DNA of 64,000 nt from Azorinus chamasolen (lineage: Eukaryota > Mollusca > Bivalvia > Cardiida > Solecurtidae): the NCBI GenBank assembly GCA_963576725.1, contig OY755247.1, positions 19,192,957-19,256,956 of the forward strand. Reading direction: 5' to 3'. Shown piece by piece: positions 1 through 13,700 of the stretch; the stretch's first letter is position 1; each line of letters starts with the position of its first letter. A model generated the notes under the pieces. The model had not been told where the DNA came from. It searched no databases and saw nothing but the letters and a program-made list of their open reading frames with translations. A program made the position numbers and the translations under genes.

Positions 1-205
1 TTACCTATGCCCTGTTGTATAATTACATGTCCTCACTGTGTACAAGTATTTCACTGTGCAATCACTGCTGTGGAGTGCACTGGTAGCACAATCAACTTGT
101 AAATAGTGCAGACCCTGATGAGACAGCTCCTATAGGAGCTGTCTCATCTGGGTCTTCACTATTTACAGGTAGGTATATTGACTTGAATAGCAAGCGAAGG
201 GTTAA
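1..205. mobile_element. PB-C MITE (left end outside window)
   Basis: Central palindrome acagctcctataggagctgt; right end agcaagcgaagg-gttaa. Confidence 0.75.
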
Positions 206-287
206 TACAATGACCACTAGAAATATGAAGGAGCTTTCTGCACTGCTTCTATCCTGCATGAATCCCCTTGACACCATATATACACAT

Positions 288-415
288 ATTTTTTTTTTGC
301 CTTCACAGAGTAAATCTAGATCAGACAGATCCTATAGGAGCGTTCTGATCAGGGTCTGCTCTGTTTTCCTATGGAATTACATAGATCCTATTCTACAGTT
401 TCTGTTACAGTGGTC
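288..415. mobile_element. PB-A core fragment
   Basis: agatcagacagatcctatag palindrome and gattctacagtttctg flank; no TTAA ends. Confidence 0.55.
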
Positions 416-734
416 GTAGTACTACACATGTTGACATAAACCCTCTATGTCTTTCTTTCCATCCATCCTGAGTCATATCTCAGAAATGGTTCAAAGTTTT
501 TCTATGAAACTGTGTAAATGTTCAGTAAATTAAGATTTTAACCACTTAATCCCTCACTGCTGTGGTTCAAATCCTGACCTGGGCATTTGGATTTTGCAGG
601 TGAGGAAGCCTTTCAGCTGGCTTGAAGTAGGTTGATGGTTCTGCCCGGTGTTCTTTGCCTTTGTTCTGTGCACAGAAAACCTGTATGAAATCTGTTAAAA
701 AAATATTGTGTCTCATTCGAAATGAGGGATTATG

Positions 735-893
735 ATTAAACCCTTTACCTGATGAATATTCATGTAAGAAAAAATGACTCTGAATATTAGTTAGATGAAT
801 TTTTATGATGGCATTTGAACAGGAAATTTGATCATGGCAGGCAGAATTACATCTATCATAAGCAAACAGAGCAGACCCTGGTCAGGTGGCTGG
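735..893. mobile_element. PB-A left half
   Basis: ttaaaccctttacctgatg through gagcagaccctggtcag; stops before the palindrome centre. Confidence 0.6.
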
Positions 894-939
894 TACAAGA
901 AAACTTTGTGAGAAACTTTATCATCAAGACGACATATTG

Positions 940-1014
940 TTAACCCTTCGCTTGCTATTCATGTCAATATACCTACCTGTAAATAGTGAAGACCCAGAAG
1001 AGACAGATCCTGCA
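940..1014. mobile_element. PB-C half, cut at the palindrome centre
   Basis: ttaacccttcgcttgct end to acagatcctgcag; continues into an HH element. Confidence 0.65.
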
Positions 1015-1307
1015 GGTCAATGTCAAGGTCATCCTTCAAGGTCAAAGGACAAATGTATGGGTCAAAGTTTACATTAGCTATACTATTTGATTTAGTACAG
1101 ATCTAAACAGACTTGATATTTGGCATGCATTTCTATCTCATGGAGCTGCATGTATTGTGTGGTGACATGACGTCAAGGTCACCCTTCCAGGTCAAAGCTC
1201 ATATATAGGTCAGATCACCAACTTCACATAGAGATTTCATATTTGGCCAGCTAGCCTATTAGGGTGGTGTGGGGGCATAGTGTAGTGTTTCACAAACACA
1301 TCTTGTT
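1014..1307 (+). mobile_element. HH element, 5'-truncated (CTTGTT end)
   Basis: The body resembles 16292-17491 (gacttgatatttggcatgca, gtgacatg..aaggtca). The 3' hairpin gtgttt-cac-aaacac (1285-1299) is followed by atcttgtt. The left edge joins the centre of a PB-C palindrome. Confidence 0.65.
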
Positions 1308-1310
1308 CCT

Positions 1311-1524
1311 TTAACCCTTACAATGCTGAATTTTCAAATGGACGCTTCCAAAATTCAAATAGGTCAAGCTTATAGTGAATATTTAGGGATGTTTTCTAAA
1401 GAAAAGTGTAACATGACAAACAGTATAGACCCTGATGAAAGGGCTCCCCTAGGAGCCCTCTCATCTGGGTCTACATTGTTTGCAAAGGACATTAGTGACT
1501 CGGGTCCCGCACTGTAAGGGTTAA
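1311..1524. mobile_element. PB-D MITE, complete
   Basis: ttaacccttacaatgctg to actgtaagggttaa; centre gggctcccctaggagccc. Confidence 0.8.
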
Positions 1525-1669
1525 TGATGGCTATTGAGGAAATTTAAAAAATCTTTTATCTGAAACCACTGGGCAGAAGGAATGATCCTTAGGTGCCAAT
1601 ATACCAGGACTGTAATTACTGTACACTAGAATAAATATCTATATCTGTGCCTTTTTTTCTCATTACAAG

Positions 1670-1747
1670 ATTTAAAGAACTCTGAGTGGCAGAAGGCACT
1701 GGCAGATTGTAATAAGGCCTTATCACTGGAGCCTGACAATGTAAAAG
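1670..1747 (+). CDS. SPAG1: SPAG1 exon a (TPR block 1)
   Basis: Acceptor after a T-rich tract ending in cattacaag; donor gtaagt. It encodes DLKNSEWQKALADCNKAL then SLEPDNVK, the second helix of a TPR. Enters in phase 1 and leaves in phase 1, matching the next exon. Confidence 0.87.
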
Positions 1748-4700
1748 GTAAGTCGGAAAGTTGCAGCAGTTAAAAAAATGTTATCGTCGCTGTGCTGACA
1801 AAACCTCATATAATGAAAATCACTACTTTTCAGGAGAAGCAAAAAACTGATTATTTTTATGAATTCGTCTTTATGTGACAAATAAGGTCTATATTCTGGT
1901 ACCATATTAAAACACAAATTAATAGATAAAACTTTATTTATTCTATCATTAATAAAACTTTACTTTTTCTTTTATTTGGTATGACAATGTATGATAATTT
2001 TGTACCAAGTTTTGTTCACTTTATGTATATGCAAGCTTTTACCACTTGTACGATATTTCGTTGCTTATTTTTTATCCGGCGATCATGATATACAACAATT
2101 TACATTTCACTTGAGTTTAGGCTTTGTACCTTGACACACAAAATAAAGGACAGACCTATGCTCTATGTATCACAATACATGCACTGACCTAATCTGTATG
2201 TTTTTTGATATGTTTAATGTCATTGCATGCTTGAAGAGTAAAATTTATACGAGGTTTTGATATTGAAAAATTCAGACCAATAAATATACGAGGTTTAGTC
2301 ACGGGCGAGTTTTGACACTTTTCATTACTCGATTGGGCTGAGATTTTGACAGGATGTGGGCATTGTACATTTGAATCAGAAATCGTGAAGAATTTCCGCC
2401 AAAATGGATATACGAGGTTTTGTCAGCACAGCGACGTTATGTATCTTAATCTTTTCCTTCATAGGCCATTTGTTTTTCAGAGGATATCAATTCAATTTCT
2501 CAGAAACAAGTGAAACAGATACAATTTAATAGGTAATTGTAGACCTAGATCAAACTCCACCTGAATGAGCAGCTTAACCCTTTACTCTATGACAATTCAT
2601 GTAAGAAATATTCATGCATATTAACCCTTCCCTTGCTGAATTTTAAAAAAACATTTCTTCTTCTCTACCCATGCCCTGTTGTATAATTACATATATCTTC
2701 ACTGTCTGTCTGTCTGTGCAATCACTGCTGTGGAGCGGTGTGCACTGGTTGCACAATCAATTTGTAAATAGTGCAGACCCAGATCTGGGTCTTCACTATT
2801 TACAGGTAGGTATATTGACGTGAACAGCAAGCGAAGGGTTAATTAGGTTAACTGTTATGATAGCACATGGACACAGGACTCTCTGTCCAATGCAGACACT
2901 GTAGAATTACATCTTTAATATATCATACTGTAGAATAACATCTCTACTATGTCATAGGCAAACAGAGCAGACCCTGATCAGATGGCTGTTAATCTAAAAT
3001 GTATGAAATGGTGCCCAAATTAACTTAATCAACTTAACCAACAATTGGAGAGAGAGAGGGGAGATTGAATGTCCAGATATTTAACCCTTTACTCCATAAA
3101 TTACGCCTTTCTATGCCTTTGCAAATAAGTATACCCAGATCAGATGACTCCTGTAGGCGCTGTCTGATCAGGGTCTGTTCTGTTTGCTTATGATATAATA
3201 TAGATATGATTCTATAGTTTCTGTGTCCATTGATATTATAGCAAATAATCTAATTAATATTTATGATGTCATTAGTTTTAAATGAATATTATAAAAAAAA
3301 GGGTTAAGAAAATAAATTACTATACGGCTTCTGATAAAAGTCTGCTCTGTTTGCCACTCATTTAGTCACCAACATTTTGTCCTCTTTTACTGCAAACTGT
3401 GGAGATACAGAGTCATGCAGTGGTTAATCTGGATCTGCACAGTTTGCTGTGTCCAAATACACTATTTCTTGTGACACAGCTCATTGTTGTTTACAGCACT
3501 TTTGAGAAGAAGTACGGCTAAAAAAAGTTTGAAGCAGTATGACCAGGCCTCCGTTGATTTGAACAAAGTGCTGGCGATCGAACCCAATAATAAAAGGGCC
3601 AAGGTAAGACGGAACACTTTACCTGAAACAATATAGATCTGATTTGACAGCTTTTGCAATGACCAACTATTTCTTTGTTCATATGCCATCTTGAATAATC
3701 ATTAATAAATTAATATTCTTGATGTTATTATACCCCCACAATCTTGTTTGAGGGGGTATACTGGAATCAGCCTGTCAGGCAGTCGGGTGGTCCTTCGGTC
3801 CATCCGTCGGTTTGAACATGGGTAGTTGGTGTTGCAAATTCCTCATTTACTTTTAGAGTTATTGAATTTATATGTGGTGTACATAATAACCACGAATGGT
3901 AGATGTGCAAGACGAAATGTTCCTTTGTTTACTGTTGGGCATTGCAGAATTATCTCCCCTTGAACAATTTCCTCCCCTTGAGCATTTTCTGTCATTTTGG
4001 CATGAAACATGTGGAGTTGGTGTACTCCTCCTTCAGTTTGAAAGTTATTCAGTGTATAAGTGGTATACATGTCATAATAACCATGAATAGTAGATGTGCA
4101 ACACTCAATTTCCATGTGTTTAGTGCTGGCATTGCAGAATTATCTCCCCTTGAACTTTGAATATTTTGTGTTCTTTTGGCATGAAACATTGGGATTTCAA
4201 AGTTATTCAATTGATACTTGCCATACATTATAACCAAAAAAAACAAATGTGCAAGATAAAATTTTTCATGTGTTTAGCACTGGGGATTGCAGATTTAACT
4301 CCCCTTGAATTTAGTTTTTTGTCATTTTGGCATGAAACATGGGGATTGGTGTCGCAAACTCCTACTCCTACTCCTCTGTCAGTTTCAAAGTTATTCAGTG
4401 AATAAGTAGTATACATAATAACCATGAATAATAGATGAGCAACACTTATGTTTCATGTGTTTAGGACTAGGCATTGCAGAATTATTTCCCCTTGAACTTT
4501 GAGTAATTTTTATACGCCTGTTTGAAAAAACGGGACGTATTATGGAATGGCGCTGTCTGTGTGTCTGTCCGTAAGTAACATCTCTAACTCAAGTTCTGCT
4601 TGGTGGATCCTTCTCAAATTTTAACACAATGTCTATCTAGACATTCTACAGTAGCCTGCCAAGTCCCGGTTTGTTTATCCAAGGTCAAGGTCACACAATT

Positions 4701-7700
4701 GGACTTATAATTTGCGTTTAGCAAAAATGTTAACCGGTCTGTCTGTCTGTAACATCTCTAACTCAAGTTCCGCTTGGTGGATCCTTCCCAAATTTAACCA
4801 CAATGTTTATCTAGACATGCTACAGTAGCCTGCCAAGTCCCTGCTCGTTTATCCAAGGTCAAGGTCGCTTAATTGGACTTAGAATTTGCGTTTAGCATTT
4901 GCGTTAAGCAAAAAGTGTTAACCTCGATTTATGTGGAACAAGTCCACTTATTTACATAACACTTTGTGATAAAACTTTGAAACTTGGAACACTTGTTCAC
5001 AGTCACAACCTTCACCTGTAGGCAAGAGTAAATAACTCTGTCAAGCATTTTTACCTGATTATATGCCCCTTTTTAACTTAGAATTTTTGGTTAAGGCTTT
5101 GTTAAAGTCCATTTATTTACATAACCCTTTGAGATAAAGCTTTGAAACTTGGAACACGTGTTCACCGTCACAACCTTCACCTGTAGGCAAGAGAAAATAA
5201 CTCTGTCAAGCATTTTGACCGAATTATGCCCCTTTTTAACTTAGAATTTTTGGTTAAGGCTTTGTTAAAGTCCATTTATTTACATAACCCTTTGAGATAA
5301 AGCTTTTAAACTTAGAACACTTGTTTACCTTCACAACTGGCACCTGTAGGCAAGAGTACATAACTCTCTCAAGCGTTTTGACTGAATTATGCAACTTTAA
5401 CTTAGAAATTTTGGTTAAGGTTTTTGTTAAAGTCGATTTATTTACATAACCCTTTGAGATAAAGCTTTTAAACTTTTAACACTTGTTCACCATGACCCGC
5501 TTCACCTGTAGACAAGAGTACATAACTCTGTCAAGCATGCTTGACCGAATTATGCCCCTTTTTAACTTAGAATTTGGTTAAGGTTTTGGTTTAAGTCCAC
5601 TTATTTACATAACCCTTTCAGATTAATCTTTTAAACTTGGAACACTTGTTCACCATCACAAGCTTCACCTGTAGGCTAGAGTACATAACTCTGTCTAACA
5701 TTTTGACATAATTATGACACTTTTTAGCTTGGAATTTTTGGTTAAGGTTTTGGTTCGACGGGCGTATATTGTGCCCACTGGCACTCTTGTTGTCATTTGG
5801 CATGAAACATGGGGATTGGTGTCGCAAACTCCTACTTCAATTTTAAGGTTGTTCAATTGATACTTGCCATACATAATAACCACAAACAAATGTGCAAGAC
5901 ACAAATTTTCATATGATTAGTGCTGGGCATTGCGGATTTATCTCCCCATGAACTTAGTTGGGTTTTTTTTAATTTTGGCATGAAACATGGAGAGCTGGTG
6001 TCATGAACTCCTCCTTCAGTTTTAAAGTAGTATACATAATAACCATGAATAGTAGATGGACAACACTTAATTTTCATGTGTTTAGGGCTATGCATTGCAG
6101 AATTATCTCCCCTTGAACTGAGTAATTTTTGTCATTTTGACATGAAACATGGGGATTGGTGTCGCAAACTCCTCCTTCGATTTTAAAGTTATTCAATTGA
6201 TACTTTCCATACATAATAACCACAAATAGCAGATGTGCATGACATATTTTTTAAGTGTTTAGCGCTGGGCATTGCAGAATTATCTCCCCTTGAATTTTAA
6301 GAGTTATTGTGTTTTTGTCCTATTACATGGCTAGTTGGTGTCACAAATTAGAATTTGCAATCAAAGCTGCCATGCGGGGGTATTTATCACCTTTAGTGAT
6401 AGTTCTAGTTACTCCTTACATTAATAGGAACCCTCTAATCTGGGTATGCACTGTTTACAAAAGATATTAGTGACTCGTTTTCTGCACTAGAAGGGTTAAA
6501 GAAATGTTATTTTGTTTCATTACCATAGTTTTGAACCATTATGAATTTTTAATGCATAATTTTTCTGTCAAGTGATCTTGGAAAGAAGTTTGAAAGTTTT
6601 GTGCTCAGTTTTATGATCACCACATACTTCTTTGTGCTATAAAAATGCATTACTCTTACTTTCAATAAACCTTTACCTAATGAATATTAATGTAAGAAAT
6701 AATGAATACAGTAAAACCTCTCTATAACAGCCACTAAATTGTGTTAATTAGTTGTTATTTAGGGTATTTAGGTACCTGCCTTTAACACAAAATACATGAT
6801 GTAATTTAGTGGTCGTTATAGAGAGGTTTTACTGTATATGGTAATTATTGGTTAGCTTAATCTTTATAATGGCATTATGAACAAGGGGTATTTTGACCAT
6901 GGCAGAAACTATAGAATTGATGTATATAACTTCAGATGCAAATATAGCAGACCCTGATCAGATGGCTCCTAGAGGAGTTGTCTGATATTTGCAAAAGCAT
7001 CAAAAGTGTCTTTATGAGGTAAAAGGTTGAGGGATTTCATCTGCAATGCAAATGTTATCTTATCAAATGTAATCTTATGAGATTCAGAGCTCCAGATAAG
7101 ATGCGCAAATTAAAATATTTTCAAGAATAACTCTTTTGAGTTTGAGATATCGAAGTTCAACTGTATACTGAATTTTTATAATTGCACATGAAAAAGCGAA
7201 ATTTTGCAATAGCAAACAGTATATACTCTATTCTGTAACCATATTTAAACAAAACAGAGCTGACTCTGATCAGACAGCTACTGCAGGAGCTGTTTGATCT
7301 GGATCTTTTTTGGGGGGGGGGGTTCTTTTGCAATAACATATGTATGTGTGTATTTATGAAGTAAAGAGTTAAATCAAATTGAAATGACAATGCTGTTTTT
7401 GCTCAGTGTTGAAACTGTTGCCTTTTCCATAGACTCAAACTAGGCCATAATTTGCTGTTTCCTATTAAAGGACTTGCTGGAAGAAATTGAAAAGACAAAA
7501 CAGAAAGAGAAAGAGGAGAGAAAAACAAAAGGACGTAGAATGAAAATAGAAGATGTGGATGACATGGAAGAGGAAACAGAACAAGAAAACACATCTCCAA
7601 CTCCAAACGGACCAGCCGCAACAGAAGTCAAAGCAGACAAACCCAAGTCAAGGAAAATGAAGATAGAAGAAGTGGAAAGTGATGATGAAGAAGAAGAGGC

Positions 7701-10700
7701 TGAAGTTGTAAAAGTAAATAGTCCTTGCAATGAAGAAGCAAATGATAAACCATTGATGAATGGTTTAGATGAACCAGTAAAAAGCGCTAAAGATCAAATG
7801 CTTGACTATCAAACAGATAAAAGTGGAGACTCAAATGTATTACCTGTAAATGATAAAGTCACAGGTGTAAATATTGAAGACAACTCAACAGGAAAAGAAA
7901 TATCACACGATACTGGAATGGATATAACAGAAACTTCTAATGAAAACAAAGATTTGGACAATGAAAATGTTGTGGGTGAAAATGATACTGAAGAAAGTTC
8001 TGAAACTACAGAACAATGTACTACAACCCAAAAAGTCGAAGAGGAAAGTGATACTCAGACATTGACAAGACCAGTATTTTATACCAAAGACTATCCTGAC
8101 AATTGTAAGGCTTACAGGGAGGAGGCAAATAAGTTATTTAAAAATGGACAGTATGGGGATGCTAAAGAAAAATACTCCAAAGTGATTGCTGAGCTGGAAA
8201 AATGTAAGTTGAGTTTACCTTTTACTTGATATGCAGTCCCTTTAAATGTACTCTTTGCAAACAAAGCACACCCTGGTCAGACTGCTTATTTACTGGAATT
8301 TAATTAATTAATTAAAATGGTAGAAGTTTTGCTTGAATATTCATTAATTTTCTGAATGATCACCATTTCGTGTTATGAGTCAATTTCTCAAAAAATAATT
8401 GCCATTTTTAGCTCGTCTGTTTCGAAGAAATCACGAGCTATTGTTGTCACTCGGTGTCTGCGTCGTCGTTGTCGTCGTTGTCGTCCGAAATCTTAACATT
8501 GACCATAACTTCTTCAATTTTTCATTTACAACCTTCATTTTTGGTATGCATGTTCATCTTGACAATGACGACAGACGAGCGTTGGTACCCGCTTGCAGTG
8601 CTCTTGTTAAGAGATACTACTGTTTATCACATAACCTGCAGTGTGGGAGTGCTGAAAAAGAATGCTGTAAAGTGCAGAAATGCACTTGTTCATTTTATAG
8701 TAAAGTTAGCAGTTTGAATCCAGCCGATAATGAATTTTAAAAAGAATGCACAGAACCAATGCATGACTTACTTAATTGTAAACCAATCGTAGCACTGCAG
8801 GACTGATTCACTCCATGTGCGTTGTCCATTGTATTGTACATGTATTACTATGCAGTTTGTAAACAATGGCCGAAACAGCCGTCAGCTATAGCGTGTTTTA
8901 CCTTCTACGGTACTTTTTAACCCATTCCCTCATAGGCTATTTTAAGATCCAACCTCTTTGAATAAATCTACTGAAAAGGAGCATTAACTAGAGAAAAGGA
9001 TTTTTTTTAGAATTTTGTAGTTTGAAACTATTGTGATAAATAGAGCATTTGCTCATATAAGAGCAAATGCTCTATTTATCACAATGGTTTCATGAAGTGA
9101 CTACCACAGAGGCGTAGAAAGGCGTATTTACGGAGGAAAGGGTTAAGGATGATGTGATAGTGCTAACAGTGTAGGCCCAAATCAGAGGGCTCCTGATAGA
9201 GTCCTTTGGTCAGGGTCTTCACTGTTTATCATACAAACCATTTTCATCAGTGATAAAATCTTAAATTTGTGTTTAACCCTTTCCTCCATAAATACGCCTT
9301 TCTACACTTTTGCAAACATAGTAGACCCAGATCAGAAGATTCCTGTTGGAACCGTCTGATCAGGGTCTGCTCTGTTTGCTTGTGAAATTATTTAGATTTG
9401 ATTCTACAGTTTTCTGCAATGGAAAACTATGGAAGCAAATGCTCTATTTATCACAATGGTTTCAAACTATTAAATTCTAAAAAAAAATCCTTTTCTGCAG
9501 TAAATGCTCCTTTTCAGTAGATTTGCCCAAGAGGTTGGGTCTAAAAATAGTCAATGAGGTAATGCGTTAAAGAGGTTCTACTGTATTTCTGTTGCCAGTA
9601 AAAGACCAGGTTGTGAACTTGGCCCTAAACTACAGTAACAGGGCCGCATGCTGCTTAAAGACAGGTGATCTCCCAGGCTGTGTGAAGGACTGTAACAGCT
9701 CATTGGATCTCGTACCTCAACAAATCAAACCTTTGCTGAGACGAGCTACTGCTTATGAACACCTAGAAAGGTTAGTGCATGTATATTACCTGCCTCTTTG
9801 AGTGCATAAACTTGTACATCCTGTTGTCCTTTAATGCTTTGAGAAAAGTTTCTGGCATTTGCAAACTTGAAGATTCAGATAAGAGGTGAAGTATAAAAAA
9901 CACTCGACCTCTCAGTAGGTTTTTCCCTGACCCCCTTTTTCTATTGAAATGTCCCTTAAATTTTACAAATGACCCTCAAAATTAAGATGATCTGTTCTTT
10001 ACTTTATAGAGAGGGAGTCAAGAAGACCCTCAAATTGGTCTTTTTAAAGGGGTCAAGGGAAAACCCTGCCCTCTGGCTTGTATTTTATTGGTTTTCTAAA
10101 TCTTGTATTATTTGGGATCAACGTTTCTTCCTCAACAGAATAATAGTGTAAACTTTAAAAACAGTTTTGCCATCAATGTCAGTTCGAACTGTTACACAGA
10201 AGCTGTTCTTGGTTTGTGTGGTTGGCCTTTGTTAACCCATTCCCGCATAGACTATTTTTAGATCCTACCTCTTTGATTAAATCTACCAAAAAAGGAGCAT
10301 TGACTACAGAGAAGGAAAATTTTAGAATTGTGTAGTTTTGAAACCATTGTGATAAATAGAGCATTTGCTCCTATGGAGCCTCTGTTTATCACAATGGTTT
10401 CAAAAAGTGAGATTTACAGAGGCGTCAAAAGGCGTCAATATGCGGGAATGGGTTATGTGCCAGACAAGGTGGAAGGCATACAAATTTGCTCATGTCCATT
10501 CATCCATCTGTATGTTCTGCAAATTTTGTGTTTCCAACTCTTCATACACCAATAGGAGGATTTACTTAACAGATGAATAACGTTAATGTGAAGATGAACA
10601 TAAAGAAGGGATTTTTTGCTCAGAACATTTTTACCAGAGTTATGGGACTTTTCTTCTCTATATAATGTACAGTGAAATGTGTGTTCAACTCCCCATACAC

Positions 10701-13700
10701 CAACTGGAGGAATTAATTAAAACTTTCACAAATGAACAATGTTGATGTGAAGATGTAAGTAGAGAAAGGAATTAATACTGCAATAGTTTTTCCTAGATTT
10801 ACAATACAGTTTAACTTCGATATCTCAAACTTCAATTGACCATACAAATTAATTTGAGATAACAAACGTTCGAGTCATCCGATTTGTAATCTGACCAATA
10901 CCTCAAGTTCACAGCTTAATGCAGGTCTAAAGTAATGCTGAAAGCTCCTGTAGGAGATTTCAGCATTATTTTTGACCTGCATTAAGCTGTAAAATGTGTT
11001 TTAGATATGTGTAGTGATACATTTTAGAACAATTCTGTATTGTAAATTTTGGAACCAAACTTTTAGTTCGAGTTGTCCCGAAGTTCGAGTTATCTGAGTT
11101 CGAGATATCGAAGTTCAACTGTATAGTGACAAATCTTGTGTGTCCAACTCCTCATTTGCCAATAGGAGGATTTATTTCAAACCTTCTCACATTGATATGA
11201 AGATGTGCATGTACTTTGTAGATATAAAAGGAACTATTCTGTTGTAACTGTTTTTAATAGTGTAATGGGACATTGAAATTTTCTTTACTATACATAGCAC
11301 ATAGTGAAAAAAAATGTTATATGTCCAACTCCTCGTACACCAATGGAAGGATTTACTTCAAACTTTCAGAATGGATTTTTTGTCCCAACCCTTTTTACCA
11401 GAGTTATGGGACTTTGAAATTGTCATCATTATATAACATATAGTGAAAAGTGTTGGACTGAAAGACAGTATGGCCAGAGAGGCACCCGTGTCCTATGGAC
11501 CCAATTTCCTAGTTAAATACTAAAATCTTCAAGACTATGCTATAAAGTGGGGTTTGGTGGAGATATAAAGGATTTTTTTAATGGTTTAACTTGCGCATTT
11601 TATCTAAGCCTTTCTACATTGACTTTACTCAAGGAAGAACAGCAAGGAATGTCGATTTTTTCCCTGTATATACCTTTTATTTTTATTAGTAGTATAGCTT
11701 TTCTAAGAATGTTTTTGGTGTGGATTAATATAAAGCAAACAGAGACCCTTGTCAGGGAGCTCAACTCAGTACCTGATAGGGACACCTTTTGGCACCTTTG
11801 CATACAGAATAGGCCCAGATCAGACATCTCCTGTAGGAGCCATCTGATCAGGACCTGTCTTGTTTACTAATAGAATGTATTAGATCTCATTCTATACTAT
11901 TTGTCATAGTATTCATTTGTTTTGAAAGAATATCTATTAACCCTTTACCCCATGAATATTCATGTAAGAAATAATAACATCATGAATATCAATTAGATCA
12001 TTGTTATAATAGCACATGGGCACAGGAAGTCTTGCAATGGTAGAAACTGTAGAACAATTTCTTTATTATTTCATGAGCAAACAGAGCAGACCATGATCAG
12101 ACGGCTTCTGTAGGAGCTGTTTGATCTGGGTCTACTCTGTTTGCAAAGGCATAGAAAGTTGTATTTATGGGGTAAAGGGTTAACAATATGATATGCAGAC
12201 ATTGCATAAATTCACAATATAGGCACACATATAATATATATACACAGTATTTGAAGACTAATGCTTTCAAACTACTGTTTGCATGCTAACAAGGTTATGT
12301 CCCTTTAACCCTTTCCCTCATATAAACATGTTTTCACACATTTGCAAACAGAATAGACCCAGATCAGACGGCTCCTAGAGGAGCCGTCTGATCAGGGTCT
12401 GCTCTGTTTGCTAATAGAAAGTGATAGATCTGTTTCTTTGCTTTCTAAAATGTCTACAATGTTCCACCTTCCATATTTCTGTGTAACTATTTTGTTAATG
12501 AATATTCAGTAGGTATTGAAATTTGGCCTAAATACAGAAGAGGAAAGGGTTAAATGATTTGAAAAAACACTTACAGAAAAGCACAGGCATGTACTTATGA
12601 TACTCATATTACAGTTTTAGGAATAGTCTAAAGGACATACTATGCCCATGTACATTTACAGTATTAATTTTCTGTTATATTTAATTCAAGGTGATGTATA
12701 TTTTTTAGAGACAGGAAAGCCTATGTGGATTACAGACATGTTTTACTTCTGGATAGCAGAACTGAACAGGCTCATCTTGGAACTAAAAGGTTGGTGAACA
12801 AATATTTACCCTTTCCTTGGTATAAACCCCTTTTCACACCAAACCATCCTGGGTACATATGCTATTATAAAAAATCATCAACTAATAAATATTCATGATG
12901 TCATTATTTCCTACATGAATATTAAACAAAGAAAGGGTTAATCTTTTATACAATATTCAATATAGGCATTCATTACATAGCAGTGCAAGATGTGGGTTCT
13001 AGGATGACATGTTTTGAAAACATTGTTCTTATATGTCAGAATAATATGAAAGACTGTCAGACTACATGTATCTAAGAAATTTGCTACACGTTTTAATGTT
13101 ACATCTTCAGTTAACAGAAGATTGTTCTATACTTAGATGTCAAGCAATATTAAGTCAGCGGGATGGACCAAGATGGCGAGAGAAGCTGCAGCTTCTGCAA
13201 GTGTCCCCCTGGGATATTCCAGAAGTCATTGGCTTGGATGGGAAATCTGTTGGTTCTGTTTTTGTTCCTACACCTCCAGCTCCAACCTGTGTGCCAGGTA
13301 CCAGTGCAACTAGCACGTCGAGTGCCACTAAAACAGTCACAAATGAACAGAAAACCACCAAAGACAATCAACAGACACTTCCCAGTAGCCCATCAGTAAA
13401 ACCAGTCAAAGTAGTAGAAAAGGAGGAACCAGTTATGTCGCCACAGGAGAAATTTGATACCCTGAAAGCTAAGGGCAATGAACATGTGAAAAAGGTGAAT
13501 ATATTAGTTGTGTTTTGCCTATTGCTGATAAGTTTCAGATAGTGCACAGAGATACAGATAAAGGTGCATACTCAATTACTAAAATTGTCATTTCTCCACC
13601 AAACCCTATATTATGACCACTCTTTAGAATTGTCTCTAAGTAGAATCGTCTCTTAGTAGTCACAGTATAGGGTTTGGTGGAGAAATAGAAGAGCTATTCT

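Noticed and set aside
8399..8740. 113-residue open frame with repeated valines
   Set aside because: It translates the gtcgtc-rich start of an HH element; no protein-like pattern and no stop-free relative.
11547..11870. 107-residue plus-strand open frame
   Set aside because: Its second half is a PB-A fragment and the first half has no protein similarity I recognise.
13066..13136. Upstream extension of the SPAG1 exon at 13137
   Set aside because: The frame is open (ending CSILR), but the preceding exon needs an AG-ending acceptor in phase 2, which acttag at 13131-13136 supplies; the extension is not TPR-like.
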